From Chloroflexota bacterium (GTDB lineage: Bacteria > Chloroflexota > Dormibacteria > Aeolococcales > Aeolococcaceae): a stretch of 10,406 nt of DNA. Shown here piece after piece: positions 6,233-10,406 of this stretch (within the stretch, counting starts at the first letter, position 1; each line of letters starts with the position of its first letter). The position numbers were made by a program, and so were the translations under genes. The stretch covers positions 1 through 10,406 of the forward strand of contig JAQBPI010000008.1 of assembly GCA_028287605.1 (NCBI GenBank). The letters are read 5' to 3'. Below the pieces are notes generated by a model. The model was not told where the DNA came from and did no database searches. It saw only the letters and a list, made by a program, of their open reading frames with translations.

Positions 6233-6675
6233 AGGTACTGTTCCTGCAGGAAGTGACGGGAACTGCAAAGCCCGGCGACGTCAAGGAGGTGTCTCCGGGG
6301 TTCGCTCGCAACTACCTCTTCCCCAAGCATCTCGCCGTGGTCGCCGACGACAAGGTCGTCGACCAGATCCGCCAGCGGGAGGAGGCGGCACGGCGGAGGG
6401 CCGAGAAGGCGCTCACCGACGCCCGCGAGATCGAGAACCGGCTGCGCCGCATCACCGTCACCCTCTACGCCAAGGCGGGCGAGGGCGGCCGCCTCTTCGG
6501 CTCGGTGACCAACGCCGACATCGCGCAGCAGCTCAAGCGCGAGGCGGGCATCGACGTCGACAAGCGCAGGATCGAGGTCGAGCCCCCGATCCGCTCGCTG
6601 GGCCCCCACGAGGTCACCCTCAACCTCCACGCCGAGGTGACGGCGACGCTGCGCGTGGTCGTCGCCGCCAAGTGA
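6229..6675 (+). CDS. rplI: 50S ribosomal protein L9
   Basis: A 148-residue protein, the usual length for L9, which binds 23S rRNA domain V near the L1 stalk and helps keep reading frame. The N-terminal domain shows KVLFLQEV, GTAKPGDVKEVSPGFARNYL and FPKHLAV (about 1-40). The long connecting helix (about 42-75) is rich in Arg, Glu and Ala. The C-terminal domain contains GGRLFGSVTNADIAQQL and the closing strand ATLRVVV. The start is TTG with a GGAG seven bases upstream. It overlaps the DUF1232-like gene by four bases and precedes dnaB by 37 bases, the common L9-DnaB order. The genes rpsF, ssb and rpsR, which often precede it, are absent from this spot. Confidence 0.96.
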   Translation: MKVLFLQEVTGTAKPGDVKEVSPGFARNYLFPKHLAVVADDKVVDQIRQREEAARRRAEKALTDAREIENRLRRITVTLYAKAGEGGRLFGSVTNADIAQQLKREAGIDVDKRRIEVEPPIRSLGPHEVTLNLHAEVTATLRVVVAAK

Positions 6676-6712
6676 TCCCACCGCCCCACCCGGGGGTGCC
6701 GGCGGAGGGGGG

Positions 6713-8059
6713 GTGGTGATCACCTCGACGCCCGCGGTCGGGAGGACGCTCCCCCACGACCACGAGGCCGAGGTCTCGGTGCTGGGGGCGCTGATGCTCG
6801 ACCCCAACGCGGTGGCGATGGTGCGCGACCGGCTCGTGCCCGAGGACTTTTACGCGGAGCGGCACGGTCACATCTACCGCGCCTCGCTGATCCTCGCCGA
6901 CCAGGGGCAGCCGATCGACCCGCTCATGCTCCGCTCCCAGCTGGAGCGGAACGGGGCGCTCGCCCAGGCCGGGGGCGTCGAGTACCTCGCCGAGCTGAGC
7001 GCCAGCGTCTTCACCGCCGCGAGCATCCAGCACTGGGCCGACATCGTCTACGAGCAGGCGCTCAAGCGCCGGCTGATCACCGCCGGGGGCGACCTGGCCA
7101 CGCTCGGCTTCGACGAGTCGCTGAGCGCCACCGAGGCGGTCGACCGCGCCGAGCAGCGCGTCTACGGGCTCGCCGACCAGCGCCGGGTCACCGAGGCCAC
7201 CCACGTGGCCCCGGTGCTCAAGGACACCTGGACCCAGCTCGAGACGCTGCTCGGCAAGCGCCAGTTCGTGACCGGGGTGCCGACCAACTTCAGCGAGCTC
7301 GACCAGGTCACCCAGGGGCTGCAGCCGAGCGAGCTGATCATCCTCGCCGCCCGTCCCTCGGTGGGCAAGACCGCCTTCGCCCTCAACGTCGCCCGCAACG
7401 CCTCGGTGCTCGCCCACCAGCCCACCTGCATCTTCTCCCTCGAGATGTCGAAGGAGTCGCTGGTGCAGCGCCTGCTCTGCAGCGAGGCGAAGGTCGACTC
7501 CTTCCTGCTCAAGACCGGGCAGGCCGACGCCGCGGTGTTCTCGCGCATCGCCCAGGCGATGGACCGGCTCACCCAGGCGGACCTCTACATCGACGACACC
7601 CCGGCGCTCTCCATCAACGCGCTGCGCAGCCGGGCGCGCCGGATGAAGGCGCAGTACGGCATCAAGCTGATCGTTGTCGACTACCTGCAGCTGATGCGCG
7701 GCGGCCGCCAGGAGTCGCGGGTGCAGGAGGTGTCGGACATCTCCTCGGGACTGAAGTCGATCGCCAAGGAGCTCCAGACCCCGGTGCTCGCACTGTCGCA
7801 GCTCTCCCGCGAGTCCGAGCGCCGCACCGACCGCAAGCCGCAGCTCAGCGACCTGCGCGACTCCGGCTCCATCGAGCAGGACGCCGACATCGTGCTCTTC
7901 CTCTACCGCAAGGGGATGCACGACCAGGAGGTCGACCGCTCCATCACCGAGCTGATCGTCGCCAAGAACCGCAACGGCCCGGTCCGCGACATCGACCTCG
8001 TCTTCGTCGCCGAGCAGACCGCGTTCCGCGAGCCGTTCCGGGGCCGGCCGGAGGGCTGA
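6713..8059 (+). CDS. dnaB: Replicative DNA helicase DnaB
   Basis: A 448-residue protein, full length for the hexameric helicase that unwinds DNA ahead of the replication fork and binds primase. The N-terminal domain begins at PHDHEAEVSVLGALML (about 14-29) and extends to about 130. The RecA-like domain has Walker A ARPSVGKTAF with Lys219, a following FSLEMSKESLVQRLL segment, Walker B LIVVDYLQLM with Asp323, and the DLRDSGSIEQDAD and LIVAKNRNG arginine-finger region. No intein interrupts it. Two adjacent GTG codons could be the start. GGAGG ends four bases before the first (6713) and seven before the second (6716), so the true start may be 6716. It probably shares a transcript with rplI. Confidence 0.96.
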   Translation: MVITSTPAVGRTLPHDHEAEVSVLGALMLDPNAVAMVRDRLVPEDFYAERHGHIYRASLILADQGQPIDPLMLRSQLERNGALAQAGGVEYLAELSASVFTAASIQHWADIVYEQALKRRLITAGGDLATLGFDESLSATEAVDRAEQRVYGLADQRRVTEATHVAPVLKDTWTQLETLLGKRQFVTGVPTNFSELDQVTQGLQPSELIILAARPSVGKTAFALNVARNASVLAHQPTCIFSLEMSKESLVQRLLCSEAKVDSFLLKTGQADAAVFSRIAQAMDRLTQADLYIDDTPALSINALRSRARRMKAQYGIKLIVVDYLQLMRGGRQESRVQEVSDISSGLKSIAKELQTPVLALSQLSRESERRTDRKPQLSDLRDSGSIEQDADIVLFLYRKGMHDQEVDRSITELIVAKNRNGPVRDIDLVFVAEQTAFREPFRGRPEG

Positions 8060-8066
8060 GGGCCAC

Positions 8067-8149
8067 GGCTGCTCTGCGGCCGGTGGAGATGCTCGCGGGT
8101 TCTGCGCGCCGGTGGGGATGCTCGAATCTCCACCGGCGGCAGAGCGGCC
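8067..8149. terminator. Large imperfect inverted repeat between convergent dnaB and katA
   Basis: Arms 8067-8090 and 8126-8149 pair over 24 bases with two mismatches around a 35-base loop. It starts eight bases after the dnaB stop and lies 28 bases beyond the katA stop, so a bidirectional terminator role is likely. No T tract follows either arm, so it is not a canonical intrinsic terminator. Confidence 0.6.
8073..8124 (+). repeat. Two direct copies of a 23-24 bp unit inside the hairpin
   Basis: Copy 1 (8073-8095) and copy 2 (8101-8124) share TCTGCG-GCCGGTGGRGATGCTCG with one inserted base and one substitution; period is 28. A third copy runs in reverse at about 8145-8124 and forms the right arm of the inverted repeat. 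Three copies in 80 bases suggest a local repeat family rather than a simple terminator. Confidence 0.7.
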
Positions 8150-8176
8150 GGACGCGAACCTCGACCGGCCCGGGAT

Positions 8177-9658
8177 TCAGCTGCCGGCCGACGATCCCAC
8201 CGGCTGGGGCGCGCGGTTCACCGCCCGGGCGACACCCGCGCCCAGGTCCGGGTGCACGGCGGTCCAGTAGGCGATGACCCGCGTGACCATCTCGGGCGTG
8301 AGGCCCTTGCTCATGTGACCGGCGATGTTGCCGATCAGGTGCTCGCGGTCGACCGGGGAGAGCACCTTCTCCCACAGCGCCCGCGGCTGGACGAAGTCGT
8401 CGTCGTCGCGGTGGAGCACGGAGGCGGTGCGCACCATCTCGCCGCTGACCTGGTAGCTCGGCTCGGCGCCGTACTCGGTGTCGGCGTGGGGGCCGCCGGC
8501 GCTGTTCGGCGCGTAGACCGGGTCGCCGTGGCTCTGGTACCGCATCGCGCCGTCCTTGTTGTAGCTGTTCACCTGGTTCAGCGGACGGTTGATGGGCAGC
8601 TGCAGGTAGTTGGCACCGATGCGGTAGCGGTGGGTGTCCGGGTAGCTGAAGAGCCGGCCCTGGAGCATCTTGTCGGGGCTGGGACCGATCCCCGGCACCA
8701 TGTTGGCGGGCTCGAAGGCCGCCTGCTCCACCTCGGCGAAGTAGTTCTCGGGGTTGCGGTCGAGCACCAGCCGGCCGACCTCGATCAGCGGGTAGTCGCC
8801 GTGCGGCCAGACCTTGGTGAGGTCGAAGGGGTTGAACCGGTAGCCGGGGGCGTCGTCGAAGTTCATCACCTGCACGAACATGGTCCAGGAGGGCGGGTTG
8901 CCGTTCTGGATGTTGGTGGACAGGTCGCGGATGTGATGGTCGGGATCCTCCGCCACCATCGCACCGGCCTCGGCGTCGGTGAAGTTCTCGATGCCCTGGT
9001 CGGTCTTGAACGTGTACTTGATCCAGAAGCGCTCGCCGCCCCGGTTCACCCACATGAAGGTATGGCTGCCGTAGCCGTTCATGGTCCGCCAGCTGCGCGG
9101 CGTGCCCCGGTCGCTCATGAGGAAGGTGACCTGGTGCGCCGAGGCCGGGGTCAGGGTCCAGAAGTCCCACTGCATGTTGTGGTCGCGCAGGTTGGTGTCG
9201 GCGCGCCGCTTCTGCGAGTGGATGAAGTCGGAGAACTTCTGCGGGTCGCGGATGAAGAAGACCGGGGTGTTGTTCCCCACCAGGTCGTAGTTGCCGTCCT
9301 CGGTGTAGAACTTGATCGCGAAGCCGCGCGGGTCGCGCTGCGAGTCCGCCGAGCCGAGCTCGCCGGCCACGCTGGAGAAGCGCAGGAACACCGGGGTCCT
9401 CTTGCCGACCTGGCCGAGGAAGGCGGCCTTCGTCCACCGGGTGACCTCGTCGGTCACCTCAAAGTGGCCGTGGGCGGCGCCGCCCTTGGCGTGGACCACC
9501 CGCTCCGGGACGCGCTCCCGGTTGAACTGGGCCATCTTCTGGATCAGGTAGTGGTCCTGGAGGAGCAGCGGGCCGTTGGGTCCCACGGAGAGCGAATGGT
9601 CATCGCTGGGTGCCGGGATGCCGGCGTCCGTGGTGGTCGCTGGGCGCTTCTCGCTCAT
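8177..9658 (-). CDS. katA: Monofunctional heme catalase, small-subunit type
   Basis: A 493-residue catalase that converts hydrogen peroxide to water and oxygen in the cytoplasm. Catalytic residues are visible: distal His56 in RVVHAKGGAAHG, Asn129 in DLVGNNTPVFF, and proximal heme ligand Tyr339 in RLFSYPDTHRYRIG. Their spacing equals that of mammalian catalase (73 and 283 residues from the His). Length of about 490 residues with no C-terminal extra domain fits the small-subunit clade. ATG 9658 is chosen because GAGGAG lies five bases upstream and the family's N-terminus begins just after it; the frame stays open a further 64 codons upstream but those residues look non-coding. It converges on dnaB and diverges from a histidine kinase gene. 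Regulation is probably through the palindrome at 9712-9730. Confidence 0.95.
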   Translation of the reverse strand: MSEKRPATTTDAGIPAPSDDHSLSVGPNGPLLLQDHYLIQKMAQFNRERVPERVVHAKGGAAHGHFEVTDEVTRWTKAAFLGQVGKRTPVFLRFSSVAGELGSADSQRDPRGFAIKFYTEDGNYDLVGNNTPVFFIRDPQKFSDFIHSQKRRADTNLRDHNMQWDFWTLTPASAHQVTFLMSDRGTPRSWRTMNGYGSHTFMWVNRGGERFWIKYTFKTDQGIENFTDAEAGAMVAEDPDHHIRDLSTNIQNGNPPSWTMFVQVMNFDDAPGYRFNPFDLTKVWPHGDYPLIEVGRLVLDRNPENYFAEVEQAAFEPANMVPGIGPSPDKMLQGRLFSYPDTHRYRIGANYLQLPINRPLNQVNSYNKDGAMRYQSHGDPVYAPNSAGGPHADTEYGAEPSYQVSGEMVRTASVLHRDDDDFVQPRALWEKVLSPVDREHLIGNIAGHMSKGLTPEMVTRVIAYWTAVHPDLGAGVARAVNRAPQPVGSSAGS

Positions 9659-9700
9659 CGGTGCTCCTCGCAGCCCTGTGGGCTTCGTGACAGGTCGGCA

Positions 9701-9706
9701 AGTATA
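9701..9706 (-). promoter_or_regulatory. -10 box (TATACT) of katA
   Basis: On the minus strand TATACT lies 42 bases before the katA ATG, giving a leader of about 36 bases that carries GAGGAG. A weak -35 (TTTGGA, 9729-9724) sits 17 bases upstream and lies in the 3' half of the palindrome at 9712-9730. Confidence 0.6.
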
Positions 9707-9711
9707 GGCTG

Positions 9712-9730
9712 ATTTGGAATCTCTCCAAAT
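9712..9730. promoter_or_regulatory. Candidate operator: 19-bp palindrome over the katA -35 region
   Basis: ATTTGGAATCTCTCCAAAT has perfect 7-bp arms around ATCTC and is the most AT-rich patch nearby. It spans the -35 and spacer of the katA promoter, where a repressor would block polymerase. The 19-bp size suits Fur/PerR-type regulators, which often control catalase, but the half-site is not a textbook Per or Fur box. The regulator is not in this window. Confidence 0.55.
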
Positions 9731-9787
9731 GGCGCCGCTGCGAACGTCCGTTTGCACCGGTGTCGCCGTGACACAGCCTGCGGGACA

Positions 9788-9803
9788 CGATGTCGCAACA
9801 TCG
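9788..9803. promoter_or_regulatory. Palindrome upstream of the histidine kinase gene
   Basis: CGATGTCGCAACATCG has perfect 6-bp arms with a four-base centre. It ends 23 bases before the TACACT box of the kinase gene, a position suited to an activator or repressor. Its function is inferred from symmetry and position only. Confidence 0.4.
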
Positions 9804-9826
9804 ACGGGTCCGTGGTGACCCTCCTT

Positions 9827-9832
9827 TACACT
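9827..9832 (+). promoter_or_regulatory. -10 box (TACACT) of the histidine kinase gene
   Basis: TACACT ends eight bases before ATG 9841, the same spacing as the esterase promoter. No Shine-Dalgarno lies between, so the message is probably leaderless. No clear -35 is seen. Confidence 0.5.
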
Positions 9833-9840
9833 GCCCCAGG

Positions 9841-10406
9841 ATGACTGCACACGCGGCCGCGACGGAGGCCGGACTGGGGACGCGACTCTCCGCCCTCCTG
9901 CGCGAGCGGCTGCCGGACCTCGCCCGGGCGTGGCCGGCGGAGCTGATGGCGGAGGGCAGGATCGCGCCCACGGTGCCCGCCGCCGAGGGCGAGCGCTTCG
10001 TCGAGGCGGTCGCCGCCGCCGCCGCCGGACGGCTCGAGCCGCTGGCGGCGCTCGCCGGGATCGACGCCGCCGAGCGCGACGGACTGCCCGGCCGCCTCGA
10101 GGTGGTGCTCAGCGCCATCGAGGCGCTCCGCCGCTCCGTCCACGCTCTCGACCGGGGCAGCAACGGCATCGCTCCCGACGCCGCCGCCACCGCCGCCGCC
10201 TTCGCCGGGGTGGCTCGGCGCCTCGCGACCCGGGCGGTCGCCGGGGCGATCGAGCCGCAGGGCAGCGCCCCGGCGGCGGCGGCCACGCCCGACGACCCCT
10301 TTGCCACCACGCCGATGGGGGTCACCCTCCACGAGCTCCGCCGGCCCCTGACCATCGTCAGCAGCTACGGCCAGCTCCTCGCCGCCGGCACCCTGGGCGA
10401 GCTCCC
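9841..10406 (+). CDS. Sensor histidine kinase, N-terminal part (cut by window end)
   Basis: 188 residues are visible and the frame is open at the window edge. Residues 1-155 are helical and Ala-rich, with an opening LSALLRERLPDLARAWPAEL that resembles all-helical RsbR-type N-terminal sensor domains; this is a weak resemblance. An Ala/Pro linker (about 143-158) leads to a HisKA phosphoacceptor segment, LHELRRPLTIVSSYGQLL, with the H box His164. No membrane helix or signal peptide appears, so it is probably a soluble kinase sensing a cytoplasmic signal. The ATP-binding domain lies beyond the window and no response regulator is seen. It is divergent from katA, so a role in oxidative stress is possible but rests on position only. 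Confidence 0.8.
   Translation, partial: MTAHAAATEAGLGTRLSALLRERLPDLARAWPAELMAEGRIAPTVPAAEGERFVEAVAAAAAGRLEPLAALAGIDAAERDGLPGRLEVVLSAIEALRRSVHALDRGSNGIAPDAAATAAAFAGVARRLATRAVAGAIEPQGSAPAAAATPDDPFATTPMGVTLHELRRPLTIVSSYGQLLAAGTLGEL

Noticed and set aside
6687..6698. Small hairpin CACCC-GG-GGGTG between rplI and dnaB
   Set aside because: The stem is five base pairs with a two-base loop, too tight to form well and expected by chance in such GC-rich sequence.
8252..9712. 486-codon open frame antisense to katA
   Set aside because: Composition mirrors the complement of catalase codons and has no ribosome binding site or known motifs; the minus-strand catalase has all catalytic residues.
9659..9850. 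N-terminal extension of 64 codons on the catalase frame
   Set aside because: It crosses the katA promoter and palindrome, lacks catalase similarity, and a good GAGGAG supports ATG 9658.

Overview
This is a very GC-rich chromosomal window with dense gene packing, several overlapping genes, GTG and TTG start codons, and TANNNT-type -10 elements close to start codons. These traits suggest a high-GC terrabacterial lineage, either actinobacterial or a Chloroflexota/Dormibacterota-like soil bacterium. That placement is inference; there is no rRNA or other phylogenetic marker here beyond L9 and DnaB. Almost everything is ordinary chromosome. I see no CRISPR array, insertion sequence, phage, toxin-antitoxin pair or defence system that I could defend.

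Layout. Bases 1-109 hold no supportable gene, only a weak promoter candidate at 62-67. At 110-934 two small paralogous ribbon-helix-helix-like proteins lie in tandem, separated by a 195-bp spacer with short clustered repeats and a hairpin that sequesters the second gene's ribosome binding site. At 970-1707 (minus) is an SGNH/GDSL-type esterase. It is divergent from the next gene across a compact 44-bp promoter region in which a perfect 9-bp inverted repeat carries a TATACT box in each arm.

From 1752 to 5674 (plus) runs a chain of three overlapping genes: an LppX/LprG-type lipoprotein, a long P55-like MFS exporter, and a tRNA nucleotidyltransferase of the CCA-adding family with an HD domain. 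The first two reproduce the mycobacterial lprG-Rv1410c (P55) arrangement, in which a lipid-binding lipoprotein and an MFS pump export triacylglycerol and related lipids. The exporter appears to have about 16 rather than 14 membrane helices. From 5708 to 8059 (plus) come a DUF1232-like membrane protein, ribosomal protein L9 (rplI) and the replicative helicase DnaB. The L9-DnaB pairing is widespread in bacteria, but the usual rpsF-ssb-rpsR genes are replaced upstream by the DUF1232-like gene.

A large imperfect inverted repeat with an extra direct copy (8067-8149) sits between convergent dnaB and a clade-3 type catalase gene (katA, 8177-9658, minus). Catalase is divergent from a histidine kinase gene (9841 onward, plus) cut by the window end. 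Their 182-bp intergenic region holds a 19-bp palindrome over the likely catalase -35 region, a second perfect palindrome, and promoter boxes for both genes. The most useful observations are the transposed LprG/P55 operon and its unusual transporter, the symmetric divergent promoter with two probably leaderless transcripts, and the candidate catalase operator.
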